Part shown: positions 24,947 to 35,067 of the stretch, one piece after another | Layout of the letters: every line of letters begins with the position of its first letter | Position numbering within the stretch: position 1 is the stretch's first letter | Assembly (NCBI RefSeq): GCF_003573695.1 | Contig: NC_039363.1 | Span: forward strand, 165,680,747-165,744,746 | Length of the DNA stretch: 64,000 nucleotides | Direction of reading: 5' to 3' | Source of the DNA: Papaver somniferum | Taxonomy: Eukaryota > Streptophyta > Magnoliopsida > Ranunculales > Papaveraceae | Notes under the pieces: generated by a model | Seen by the model: only the letters and a program-made list of their open reading frames with translations | Told to the model about the DNA's origin: nothing | The model's database searches: none | Program-made: the position numbers and the translations under genes

Positions 24947-25463
24947 GACATTCTTGATATGAGAAAAATAACTTAGAGTGATATAACTCAACATCATAGG
25001 ATAGGTATATATAAACAGTTTCTCAGGGAGTAACTTTAGGCTTTCTAAAAATTGGTTCGTGACACGGAAATGTGTCTACCCGTATGAAAACCAATATGTT
25101 CCCAAAGGAAACTTAAAAAATGTAAAGTTCTCTAAAAAGAACACAACAAAATTTTGATACGTGAAAGTTTCCTTTCACAAAATTTGGCTCAATAAATTTT
25201 ATATTCTCACAGAAGGAAAATTTAGAGCACAAGAGTAGCACACAAATCAACTGTAAACAAACTTTTAAAAAATAAAAAGCAGACACTTGAAGTGATTCAT
25301 GAAATCAAAAACAATACTTAGGTAAAGCTGTCCGTAGGCAGTATTCTAGTTATGAATGATAAGAAAATAGCTCAACTAATCAGACTTTACCAATAAGTAT
25401 ACCTGATTATTAGCATATCTTACTCAGCAGGATTTTTCATGAGTAAGATTTCAATCCTTGTGA
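24947..25463 (-). other. Spacer between gag and ORF2 of element C
   Basis: AT-rich, without a supported ORF. It begins (coding strand, downstream end) with the start of ORF2 at 24949-24951. Confidence 0.5.
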
Positions 25464-26727
25464 TCAATTAACACAAGTATGAGCTTTATGCTCATTAAAT
25501 GAAAAAATTTCATGCTTAATCCACTTTTTCCTTCTAATTTTTGGAGGAAACCCTTTATGATGTGAAAAAGTATCATAAAACTTACTATCATCAAAGTACG
25601 AGACTAAGTTTGAATCCTTACCAGAAAAAGATTGTTTAGAGGATTTTGACAGACTGTTGATAAGATCCTTGTATTCTTCAATTATCAGATTAAGGTTGTT
25701 ATTCATAACTCCGTTGTTGTTTTTGCTACTGGTACCTTTCTCACATCATGAATATCATCCTTAACTTTAGGTTGAGAAGGGCCTTTCTAGAATCTCCTTG
25801 ACCGATTCGTATCAACGCTACTATTAGTTCGAACATTAGATGAGCAGATTAAACTAACCTTCCTAGAAGAATTCACAGGGTGAGTACTAAATCCAATTGG
25901 TTTAGACATCCGAATATCAGTTACACCTTTGAGAATTAAATTTAAGGTGTGTTGAAGTCGACCAAAATAGTTATCATTCAACCTCTATTTGCATTTCCAT
26001 TGAGCATGTCCTTTTGAATCATAAAAAAGACATACTTTCTGATCACTTGAGTGATTAGAGTGAGTAGGGTTAACAAAATCGTTCGAAGATTTCTTCCTTC
26101 CGTGAGATGTGGTGATTCCTTGATTAGTGGAATTTACAAGCACATCTTTAGCAATAGGAAGGGTATGCAATTTAGCTTCTGGAACTGGTTTCATCAGAGA
26201 AACATGATTACATGCAGTCACGTTTTCCACATCACAGTTGAGACAGAAGCAATTAGTACATTGGACTTCTCAGAACATCCTTTACATTGAATATATAGTT
26301 TACTCAATAGGCGTTCGATTTCCAAGGAAACCTCTTTGAGTTTAACCTCGAGTATAGTTCGAGATGAACAAACTAAGGCGTTTTCCTCACGAAGAATCCT
26401 TAATTGGGAATCAAGATCCTTTACCATACCAATGATCATATTGACCTTGTGTTTCAGCCTATTGATTTCAACAGCCTGGATTCTAAAACGACTTAGAATT
26501 GCTGCACTATCTTGGGCTGCTTCCCTTTCTACTTCAGAGTCAGACTCGTCAGTAAGATAGTCAGGGTAACACTTATCAATACAAGTCTATTTCATAGGAA
26601 CAGTATGTTCATCTACATGTGAGATAGAAAAGTCTTCCTCTTTAGTAGATTTTATAGAAACATAACTTTTATTTCTGACGATGCGTTCGTCAATCATCAT
26701 AGATAACACTTCTGTCCATAGAGTCAT
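25464..26727 (-). pseudogene. Gag-like ORF of element C, broken
   Basis: Minus-strand reading order: start region (ATG near 26727) with RIVRNKSYVSIKSTKEEDF; coiled-coil segment (IIGMVKDLDSQLRILREENA...); zinc-knuckle-like VCLFYDSKGHAQWKC at about 25988-26035; then a basic C-terminal part with YFDDSKFYDTFSHHKG (about 25545-25610). Each block has a counterpart in element E (58520-59671). In the knuckle the second cysteine of the CX2CX4HX4C plan is tyrosine. Several frameshifts and stops separate the blocks. Gag identity is inferred from order, knuckle and position just after the primer site. Confidence 0.6.
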
Positions 26728-26767
26728 ATTTCTACAAACACAGACTTATGAGTCCTTAGCATGTTTT

Positions 26768-26782
26768 CCTGCTCTGATACCA
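26768..26782 (-). other. Primer-binding site of element C
   Basis: Coding strand TGGTATCAGAGCAGG, identical to element B, two bases from the LTR end. Confidence 0.9.
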
Positions 26783-26784
26783 AT

Positions 26785-29348
26785 TGAAAAAGCGGGGTTC
26801 TAACAACCACACCCAATATTTTGTTCGGCAATCTGTATGGATTAACTTCAATATAATTCCAAGAGAATCAACTAAGCAGTCAGACTCAATCAAGGAAATA
26901 TATCCAAGAGTTATATCTCAATTTCTCAAAAAAATCTGCAATCGAACGTAGAAATCTGTGAGCCTATGAGAAATAACTTGAATGGTACCAAAGACTAATG
27001 TTCAAGTGTCAATCAATTTCAATCAACAACCAAAGGTTGGATTTACCAATTGATTGAACTACTTACAACCTGTGATATTTCAATTATATAAACAAATATA
27101 ACGCGGAAAATAAATAACACAGACACCAGAAGTTTTGTTAATGAGGAAACCGCAAATGCAGAAAACCCCCGGGACCTAGTCCAGATTTGAATCACACTGT
27201 ATTAAGCCGCTACAGACACTAGCCTACTACAAGTTAACTTTGAACTGGAATATAGTTGATCCCGAACCAAGTCTCACACCGATTAAAGTACAGTCGCATT
27301 ACTTACGCATCTGAATCCCAGCAGGACTCTACGAACTTGATTCCCTTGGATGATCTCACCCACAACTAAGAGTTGCTACAACCCAAAGTTGAAGACTTTA
27401 TAAACAAATCTGTCTCCCACAGAAATGTCTATTCTGATAGATAAATCTGTCTCCATAGATATACCTACGAAGTTTTTTGTTCCTTATTTTGATAAATCAA
27501 GGTGAACAGGAACCAATTGATAATCTGGTCTTATATTCCCGAAGAACAACCTAGAAATATCAATCATCTCACAATAACTTAACTATATGGTAGTAGAAGA
27601 AATTATTGTGGAATCACAAAGAATGAGATGAAAAGTTTTGTGACTACTTTTTATATCTTACCTATCGGAGATAAATCTCGAGCCAATCTTAGAGAAGATA
27701 GTATTCAATACGATAAAACAGGTAAGATCAAAACACGCAACTACAAAGGAAATAGTAGGGTCTAGCTTCAGAATCCCAATGAAGTCTTCAAGTCGTTAAC
27801 CTATAATGGTTTTAGGAAAAACCTAGGTTAAAGGAGAATCGACTTTAGTATGCAACTAGTATCACACATTAGGTGTGGGGTTTAGGATTTTCAGTTGCTA
27901 GAGTTCTCCCTTATATAGTCTTCAAATCAGGGTTTGATATCTTTGAAACAAAGCAATCAATATTCACCGTTAGATGAAATCCTGATTTAAGATTCAAACT
28001 AAGTTTTCTTAAAACCAAAGAAATATCTCTCCACCGTTAGATGGTCTTAGCTTGTTACACACAAATGAAATATACCTTCATTTTAGATATATGTAACCGT
28101 ACCTAAACGTGTATATTGAGTTGGCTCAACAATAGTTAACCGAAGTTAGCTATATGAATACTTTTGTATTAACCACATTCATATAACACTTCTAGATCAA
28201 ATGAATCTAATTGTGTTACTCATAAAGTTGTTCAATTGTTTATATTCTCATAGAAGTATACAAGATACAATTGAAACAAAATCGGATTTGATTCATGATT
28301 GTACAAAGTACTTATTCAAGAACCAATTCATGAACATTAAGCCACGGTTTGCAAAGATTGCATTCCTTAATTTATATATGTATTTTTTCATGAGTATGAA
28401 ATCATAGTTGACCGATTTTAGAACTTTCACCACTTAGTTTGCAAACGGGGACGCAAACTTAAGTTCCCGACTTCGGTCTTTTCCGATAGTTCGCAAACGG
28501 GTACGTAAACTGTCGTCCCGGACCTAACTCAGGTAGAGCCGTTCGCATATTGGTATGCAAACTTGGTACTCAGACTTAACAGTTAAAACCGTTCGCATAC
28601 TGGTATGCAAACTTGGTTTCCGGACCTGAATCATACCAACACAGTTTGTTCACTAAGTACGTGTACTGTGATGTTTTCCATACATGGGTTTTAGTTCTAA
28701 ACTCCCATTTTAATCATTGAAACATTCTTAGAAGACGAAAATGGCTGTCTCACACAAACCATTATTTTATAAGCAATTTTCAAGTGATCGAATGATCAAT
28801 ATGAAACATTCTGAGTCGACATCAAATGACTGTCTCACAAAAATCATGTAAGATGTTTCAAGGCAATTTTCACATGATCATCTTTTGACTTATTATTTAG
28901 TTTCCAACAAATAAATTGTTTCCAACTAAACTCGTCAAGAATAATGATGAACGTAGCTAAAGAAAACAACTTTCCAACACATATTTCGAGAAATATATAA
29001 GCGAGTTAAACTCATCTCGAAATATCAAATGTGTATAATGTAAAATTCTATATAGCTATACAACTTAGTCTCAATAGGAGATAAAATAGAATAGACTTCT
29101 GAGTGATGGATAAGTTTTAGTTTCCACATACCTTTTGTTGATGAAGTTCCTTCAAGCTCTCCTCAGTAGATTTTCGTCTTCAATCGATGAACGTCGTGAA
29201 TTCTAAAGCTCAACTACACATTTTTTATCCTAATCCGAGACATAGATAAGTAGACTAGAAATCAAGACTAATAGTTTTGATCACCTAAAGTTAACAAACA
29301 AGCTTGAGATAGCAACGGTTGCGAGTTCGACCGAGCTGTTGAGAAACA
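26785..29348 (-). repeat. 5' LTR of element C
   Basis: Left edge TGAAAAAGCGGGGTTCTAAC. The right edge is degenerate (GAGCTGTTGAGAAACA instead of GAGCAGTGCTCTAACA), so the boundary is uncertain by several bases. Contains four GCAAACGGGNACG / GTTCGCATAYTGGTATGCAA-type repeats at about 28440-28615, part of which is missing from the 3' LTR. Confidence 0.75.
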
Positions 29349-29404
29349 ATTATCTTTCACTCAGATTGTTACGGTCAGGAATCAATACAAAACCCAACCA
29401 TCAA

Positions 29405-29891
29405 TGATACGTACTGATCTCTATACCTTGGTAGCTATTACTATAAAGACGGAATTCATAATAATAATAGATGAGAAACTTAGAAAACGGAGCACAAGTA
29501 GTAATTCGAAGAAAATAACTTCTCTAGATTATGAACAAGAAAACAATTACAATTCTCTCTTTGTTACGCTCACAAAATAGTGGATTAACCTTAAACTGTT
29601 TGCTAAGCTTGCACAACTATTGTTCCAAGCTTTCTCTAGGTTTTCTCTGCCTAGTATATGTGTCCTTAGCTATTAGCCAAAGCCCTCTATTTATAGCCTT
29701 CATTGTACTCAACCGACTAAGGACTTCGATTAGGAATCTATTTATTAAACTAAGAGTATTGCCTAAAACAGAACTCTTCCCTAACTAGGAATTCTGTCTA
29801 AACAAGGATTCCTGCCTAGAATAGGATTCTTCCCTCAACATATCTTGAGGTTAACTAAGTTCGCTAAAGGAGTACGGATACACCTGTATCA
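29405..29891 (-). repeat. 3' LTR of the gypsy element
   Basis: TGATACGTACTGATCTC... to ...CGGATACACCTGTATCA. Terminal 6 bp inverted repeats TGATAC/GTATCA. The sequence just right of it (29892-29910) is weakly purine-rich on the coding strand (AAAGGGTGACCCA), the probable polypurine tract. Confidence 0.95.
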
Positions 29892-29911
29892 TGGGTCACC
29901 CTTTAAAGAAC

Positions 29912-30496
29912 TTGAACTCCCGTGAGAGTTAAAATGAAGGTTAGGGAACTCGAGAGTCCCTTTTTCCTTGTGAAACTACTTGGCCTTGCTAGGAACTTGA
30001 CCTTTACATCCAATTAGAAAAGCTTATTTCTCTCCTTGTCGTGTTTTAGCCACTCTTCTCTCCGATATGCAGTCTTCCTTGAGTGGTTCCTCTCTATCAA
30101 ACCATAAATCTTCAACTCGTGGTAATATCATAGTGTCTTCGCCGTCATCATCAAGTAATGGCGATTCAAACAACTTCAATTATTCGGCATTTATGACCGA
30201 GTACATTCCTAGATAAGGTGGTAAATCCAGACAAAAGGCATTTTCACCAATCTGATCGAGAATACGAAATGGTCCATATCACAATGGCTTCAACTTCTTA
30301 CCTTCCCCCTTCAGTTGTTCCTTACCTAATTTTAACCATACCAAGTCACCAACACCAAAATTACAAGGTACAAGATGCTTGTCATGTTTTGCTTTGTATT
30401 TGGCTTGTGACTTCTTTAATTGTGCTTCAACAGTTGCATGAATTTGAATATCTTCTCCAAGAATTTCTGTGCCTTTTGTCGTTCACTTTCCTCCTT
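29912..30496 (-). pseudogene. C-terminal tail of gypsy pol, out of frame
   Basis: Downstream of the C run the polyprotein continues in another minus-strand frame with features typical of the region after gypsy integrase: LVTWLKLGKEQLKGEGKKLKPL, then YGPFRILDQIGENAFCLDLP and YSVINAEYLKLFE (about 30100-30370). This matches the usual end of chromovirus and related gypsy polyproteins just before the chromodomain or 3' end. A stop lies near 30280 (after KLKPL). Confidence 0.65.
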
Positions 30497-30511
30497 CCCC
30501 CCCCCCCCCCC
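30497..30511. repeat. 15-base cytosine run (frameshift site in gypsy pol)
   Basis: Uninterrupted C15 on the plus strand, G15 in the coding strand. It encodes a glycine run directly after the integrase catalytic core region, and the reading frame changes across it. It is also a place where sequencing length errors are likely. Confidence 0.85.
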
Positions 30512-31500
30512 ATAGAGGTGTCACTAGAAAATACTAGATCAAAAGGGCTAGGTGGTAAGTAATCATAGCACGTCTCAAAAGGAGATTTTCCCGAAGAACT
30601 GTGAACTGCTCTATTGAAAGCAAAATGTAGATATGGTAAACTCTCATCCCAAGTTTTAGGATGCTTAGAATTGTATCCCCTTAACATGTGAACCATAGTC
30701 TTGTTGACCACTTCTGTTTGTTTGTCTGTTTGTGGATGAAAAGTTGTACTCTTCTTCAACCTAGTGTCCATCATCTTCCATAAAGAATCCCAAAAGTAAC
30801 TAAGGAATCGACTATCCCTATTAGAAATAATCGAAGTAGGTAAACCAAAATACTTCCACACATGCTCAAAGAAGAGCTTTGTTGCACCGAATCCCGCTAC
30901 CGTCTTTGTACATGGAATTAATGCGATCATCTTGCTGAATCGGTCGACCAAAACGAACAAGTAATCATAACCCGACTTGGTCTTTGGTAACCCACCAAGA
31001 AAATCCATAGAAATACTCTCCCAAGGCCTTGATGGTAGGGGTAATGGTAGATATAACCCACGTTTGTTGTTGGAAGGTTTAGATGTGATACACAACTTAC
31101 ACCCCCTAACTAACTTAGCCACATCATCTTGCATCTTTGGCCAAAATACATAACGACGAAGGTTAAGAAGTATCTTATTCATTCCAAAGTGTCCAACAAC
31201 TCGGGATGTGTGTGCCTCTCTCAACCATTGTAAACGATCTCCATCTTCTGGAATGCAAAGTAATTGACCCTTGTATAACAATCCATCCCGAATTTCAAAC
31301 TCGCCTTTCAAACTACTCTTTACACCTTCTAACACCTTCTTGAAGTCCTTTCTAGATGCGTATGACTCTGCATACTCTTGAGGAACAATCGATTGAATTC
31401 TCATGGCCACCATTAATGCTCGGACTGGTGGACGAGACAACATATCTGCCAACTTGTTTGTTACTCCCTTCTTGAACTTAATGAGAATGTTGAAACTCAT
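30512..31500 (-). pseudogene. Gypsy integrase region
   Basis: Open from 31500 to the C run. Counting from the ATG at 31500: RNase H-integrase linker with DMLSRPP (19-25); HHCC zinc-binding residues H97, H104, C134, C137; catalytic core with D166 (SMDFLGGLP), N227 where the second catalytic aspartate is expected (ISNRDSRF), and E263 (HPQTDKQTEVVNK). The core ends with the typical FAFNRAVHSSSGKSPFE. The D-to-N change would abolish strand transfer. The frame is continuous with RNase H upstream, separated only by stop codons. Confidence 0.9.
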
Positions 31501-31545
31501 AAATTAAGACATCCACTTCATGTGTCAGGCATTTTGTAGTTTCGT

Positions 31546-32583
31546 CTAAGCGTGTACACACTCTAATGGTTTGTGATCTGAATGTAACACTACTTCTTTA
31601 CTTAAGAGATACACTCGCCAATGCTTGATGCCTTGATATAAAGAATAAAATTCTTTTTCATAAGGTGCGTAGTTCTTAATAGCACCTGATAACAATTTTG
31701 AATGGTACTCCACTGGTTTACCATCCTGTAACAACACTCCTCCCAATGCATAGTTAGAAGCGTCAGTCTCAACTTCAAAAGTATGTTGTAAGTTAGGGAA
31801 TGCCAACACCGGTGCTTCTGAAATCTTCATTTTTAGTAACTGAAAAGCGTCTTCATGGGTTTGCTTCCATTCAAACTTTTCCTTAGCTCCCGTCAAACCA
31901 TGTAATGGTCCTGCAATATTCGAAAAATGCCGGATAAACTTACGCAGGTAGGTGCAAGCCCCTAAGAAACTCCTGATTTCAGTTACAGTACTAGGTCTAG
32001 GCCACTTAGTGATCACTTCAACCTTCCTTGGATTAATTTTTCGTTGTCCTCTACCAATAATGAATCCGAGGTACACAAACTGCTCCTTTCCAAACACACA
32101 CTTCTTTACGTTCAACTTCAGCTGGTCTTCATGTAACACTTCAAACACCTTCTCAACGTGAACGAGATGCTCTTCCCAAGTTCTGTTGTATATTAGGATA
32201 TCATCCAAGTAAACAATCACAAAATCTTCTATAAAAGGTCGTAACAAATCATTCATCAAATGCATAAACGTCGCTGGAGCGTTACACAAACCAAAAGGCA
32301 TCACCAACCATTCGAACAAGCCTTGTTTGGTTTTGAAAGAAGTTTTCCATGTATAATCTTCTCGAACTCTCATCTAGTGGTATCTGAATTTGAAATCTAA
32401 CTTCGTAAAGACTCGAGCTTTTTCCAACTGAACCATCATATCGTCTATTCTAGGTAGAGGGTAACTATCCTTGATAGTGATCATGTTCAATGCTCTATAA
32501 TCAATGCACATACGCCAGCCTCCATATTTCTTTGGTACCAACAATACCGCCGATCCACAAGGTGAAGCACTTGGCACTATCAT
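31546..32583 (-). pseudogene. Gypsy reverse transcriptase and RNase H
   Basis: RT motifs in order: VPKKYGGWRMCIDYRALN and YPLPRIDDMM in the first part (32374-32583), then LVMPFGLCNAPATFMHLMN, the catalytic VYLDDILIY box (residues 54-62 of the downstream segment starting at 32373), YLGFIIG and FLGACTYLRKFI. RNase H follows with FEVETDASNYALGGVLLQ and LHSDHKPLE. An in-frame TAG at 32374-32376 replaces the glutamine usual in the GYHQIRV-type motif, and DLRSGYH-type residues are altered (KFRYH). The YLDD box itself is intact. Confidence 0.95.
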
Positions 32584-32766
32584 TCCTAATTCTAGGAGTT
32601 CCTGGACTTATTTCTTGATCTCATCAGATTCCTCGATGATCGTGCAATAAAGACCTACATTAGGCAGAGAACTCTCCCCGGTCAACATGATTTCATGCTC
32701 CACACTACTTCTTGGCGGTAACCCCGTGACATCAGAAAATCAATCCTTATATTTCAACTTCAACCT

Positions 32767-33270
32767 TTATAGGTCGCCTTCTTGTTGAGCAGTCAAGGCT
32801 GCTAAACATACTCTACTCGGCTCCTCTTCAAGAGAACAAATCACAAGGATAATGAACTTTGTGCTAGCATTCACCAACCGCTTAGCCTGAGTGGATGTGA
32901 TCAAGCTTTCTCCCTCAAGAGGAGAATCTATAGCCCGAATCACAAAACTTTCCCCATCTTTGGTAAAGGTATACTTTTGTTCCCTCCTGTGTAGAGTTGC
33001 ATCTCTATCCCATAGGTAAGGACTACCTAGTACTACCTGGAAGACATCCAAAGGAACTACGTCGCATGTAACTTCGTCAATATACGACTCATCTAGAGCA
33101 AATTTGAGCATGCACTACTGTGAAACTTGTAAGCCTCATTCCTTTTGAAGCCATCCTAAAGGGTATGGTTTTGTATGTTTGATAGTCTTCAAACCTAACT
33201 TCTGCACCAAAGAATTTGAAAGTAAATTCTTATGTCTTCCCGGGTCAATAAGCATCAACTAGTGATGTTT
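32767..33270 (-). pseudogene. Gypsy aspartic protease and linker to RT
   Basis: In the gag-pol frame, LMLIDPGRHKNLLSNSLVQK (about 33200-33258) occupies the place of the retropepsin active site. The usual DTG or DSG triad reads DPG, which should inactivate the protease. It is followed by a beta-rich stretch including VTCDVVPLDVFQVVLGSPYL (33000-33080), the conserved second half of gypsy protease (ILGxxWL-type). A stop lies near 33120. Confidence 0.75.
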
Positions 33271-33384
33271 TGACTTGCATCTTCAATGTGAAGAGTCGCT
33301 CCCTAAGATCATATTTTGAAGGTCATTATTTTGCCCTGTCATAAGAGAAATCTTTGAATTGGGTTCTGTTAGTCCGTGGACTTA

Positions 33385-34518
33385 TTTTGAAGTTTGAGCG
33401 GCTAGTGCTGCCTTCTTGGTTTCTTTCCTCTGCAACCCTTTAGGCTTTAGATGAGGGTTCTTAACCCAACACTTGTCGATAATGTGACCTGTTTGCTTGC
33501 AATGGGTGCAGGTCAAACCTTACTTGTCACTATACTTCCCTTCTTCTTTGCTCCTTTCACCTCCTTTCACAGTGGTACCTCCAGATTTCACCTTAGTATT
33601 TCCCTTTGAATCAGATTTATTAAGCCTGCCTTCGATGACATTATCTTTTATACTTGCTTCGGAGATAGTATCCACAGAGAACATCTTCAACTCTTTCCGT
33701 ATATACTCATGGAACCCGGAAATATACTTCATATAAATAGCATGATCTTCCAAGTCTAAATCCAAAATCATAGCTTGATTCTGAAATTCCGAAGTATATT
33801 CTTGCACGGTTTGATTGTAAGTCTGCTTCAAGTTGTACCACTTGAACCATCTCTCTTCAAGGTAACCAACCGAATAAAACTGTTTCCTTACAACTGCCTT
33901 GAATATTTTCCACGACAATACTCCCTTACCTAGGTTTTGTCTTTGATAAGCTTTCCACCAGGTTAGAGCATGCTTTTGTAGCTTCAATGCCGCGAAAACA
34001 ATCTTTTCCTTTGAACCATATCCAAAGAAAGAAAAATACGTCTCTAGATGTTCAATACAATCATCCAACTTTTGTACATCGACACTCCCATCGTAAAGTG
34101 GAATATCAACACGAAAATCAATTTTCAGATTCTTACCATGAAGTTTAGTTGATATAGGACTTTTAAGAAACTCACTTTTCTTCTTCTCTGCATCCTCGTC
34201 TTCTTCCTATTCTTCTTCTTATGAATCGTCTTCTTCCGAATCATCTTTTTCCGAAGCTTCAAATGAAGGTGTAATCTTTTTCTTCGTCTTCGTCTTGGAT
34301 GTATGAGAACGAATACATTCACTCAGCTCCTGAAGGGTAACTTGAATTGACTTCATGTCTGTTTGTAGCGTAGCCACCTTTTCTTCCGTAGTTTGTGGTT
34401 CGCCTTTATTAGGATCATCATCTGACTTTGTCATCCTTGATCCCTTTGTTTTCTTAACGTCTTCTAGCTTCTCGAGTACCTCACCAAGCTTTATGTAGAG
34501 AGATCTAGTGAAAACCAT
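33385..34518 (-). pseudogene. Gypsy gag with zinc knuckle
   Basis: Starts MVFTRSLYIKLGEV at 34518. It runs through a charged region, then the Retrotrans_gag core (33520-34068: HALTWWKAY, LSWKIFKAVVRKQFY, TVQEYTSEFQNQA), and a knuckle of the exact form CX2CX4HX4C (CTHCKQTGHIIDKC, about 33472-33511). All segments are in one frame but separated by stops, for example at 34219 and 33520. Gag packages the element RNA in cytoplasmic particles. The start is only 28 bases from the primer site. Confidence 0.85.
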
Positions 34519-34545
34519 AAACCACAGGGATTTACCCTAAAAACT

Positions 34546-34564
34546 AACCTTGCTCGTGATGCCA
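34546..34564 (-). other. Primer-binding site of the gypsy element
   Basis: Coding strand TGGCATCACGAGCAAGGTT, three bases after the 5' LTR. It resembles the tRNA-Met complement (TGGTATCAGAGCCAGG) with one substitution early on, one inserted base and one further difference, so it looks like a mutated tRNA-Met site. Confidence 0.65.
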
Positions 34565-34567
34565 ACT

Positions 34568-35062
34568 TGATACATATTGATCTCTATACCTTGGTAGCTA
34601 TTATTATAAAGACGGAATTCAAAATAATAATAGACGAGAAACTTGGAAAACAGAACACAAGTAGTAATTCGAAGAAAATGTCTTCTCTAGATTATGAACA
34701 AGAAAACAATTACAAATCTCTCTTTGTTACGCTCACAATCTCTCTAAACAGTGGATTAACCTTAAATTGTTTGCTAAGCTTGCACAAGTATTGTTCCAAG
34801 CTTTCTATAGGTTTTCTCTGCCTAGTATATGTGTCCTTAGCTATTATCCAAATCCCTCTATTTATAGCCTTCATCGTACTCCGCCGACCAAGGACTTCTA
34901 TTAGGAATCTATTTCCTAAACTAAAAGTATTTCCTAAAACAAAACTCTTCCCTTACTAGGAATTCTGCCTAAACAAGGATTCCTGCCTAGAATAGGATTC
35001 TTCCCTCAACTTAGCTTGAGGTTAACGAAGTTACCTAAAGGAGTACGGATACACCTGTATCA
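34568..35062 (-). repeat. 5' LTR of the gypsy element
   Basis: TGATACATATTGATCTC... to ...CGGATACACCTGTATCA, followed by the target duplication ATCAA. It differs from the 3' LTR by scattered substitutions and a short indel (AATCTCTCTAAAC near 34738). Confidence 0.95.
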
Positions 35063-35067
35063 ATCAA

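Larger units (their letters stand above)
9276..29348 (-). mobile_element. S-family LTR retrotransposon C, interrupted by two later insertions
   Basis: The 3' LTR is at 9276-11651 with a polypurine tract on its right. Internal sequence is in three pieces (11652-12673, 16065-16722, 24947-26784). The 5' LTR is at 26785-29348 with a primer site on its left. The pieces abut exactly once the G element (12674-16064) and element B (16723-24941) and their target duplications are removed. The two LTRs share subfamily features, including the tandem AAACGGGTACG motifs; the left one lacks about 240 bp. It holds gag-like ORFs (25464-26727) and a split ORF2; no protease, integrase or RT was seen. A target duplication is not evident, so the right edge is approximate. 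Confidence 0.8.
29405..35062 (-). mobile_element. Ty3/gypsy LTR retrotransposon, structurally complete but defective
   Basis: LTRs of 487 bp (29405-29891) and 495 bp (34568-35062), each TGATAC...GTATCA, enclose one gag-pol reading frame on the minus strand. Perfect target duplication ATCAA (29400-29404, 35063-35067). Order gag, zinc knuckle, protease, RT, RNase H, integrase is the gypsy order. The reading frame stays in register from 34518 to about 30512 but is cut by many in-frame stop codons; a 15-base C run then shifts the frame. Catalytic residues are lost in protease and integrase. The compact size suits a chromovirus lineage such as Reina or Galadriel, but this is not proven. Confidence 0.95.

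Noticed and set aside
30218..30562. 114-codon plus-strand ORF
   Set aside because: It is antisense to the gypsy pol tail and integrase end, which have recognisable motifs on the minus strand.
34567..34959. 130-codon plus-strand ORF, with an 85-codon relative at 29531-29788
   Set aside because: Both are the antisense strand of the gypsy LTRs; the similarity is that of the LTR pair.
29405..35062. Endogenous pararetrovirus
   Set aside because: RT order gag-PR-RT-RH-IN with a clear integrase, LTRs, primer site and 5 bp duplication identify a gypsy element. No movement-protein region was seen.
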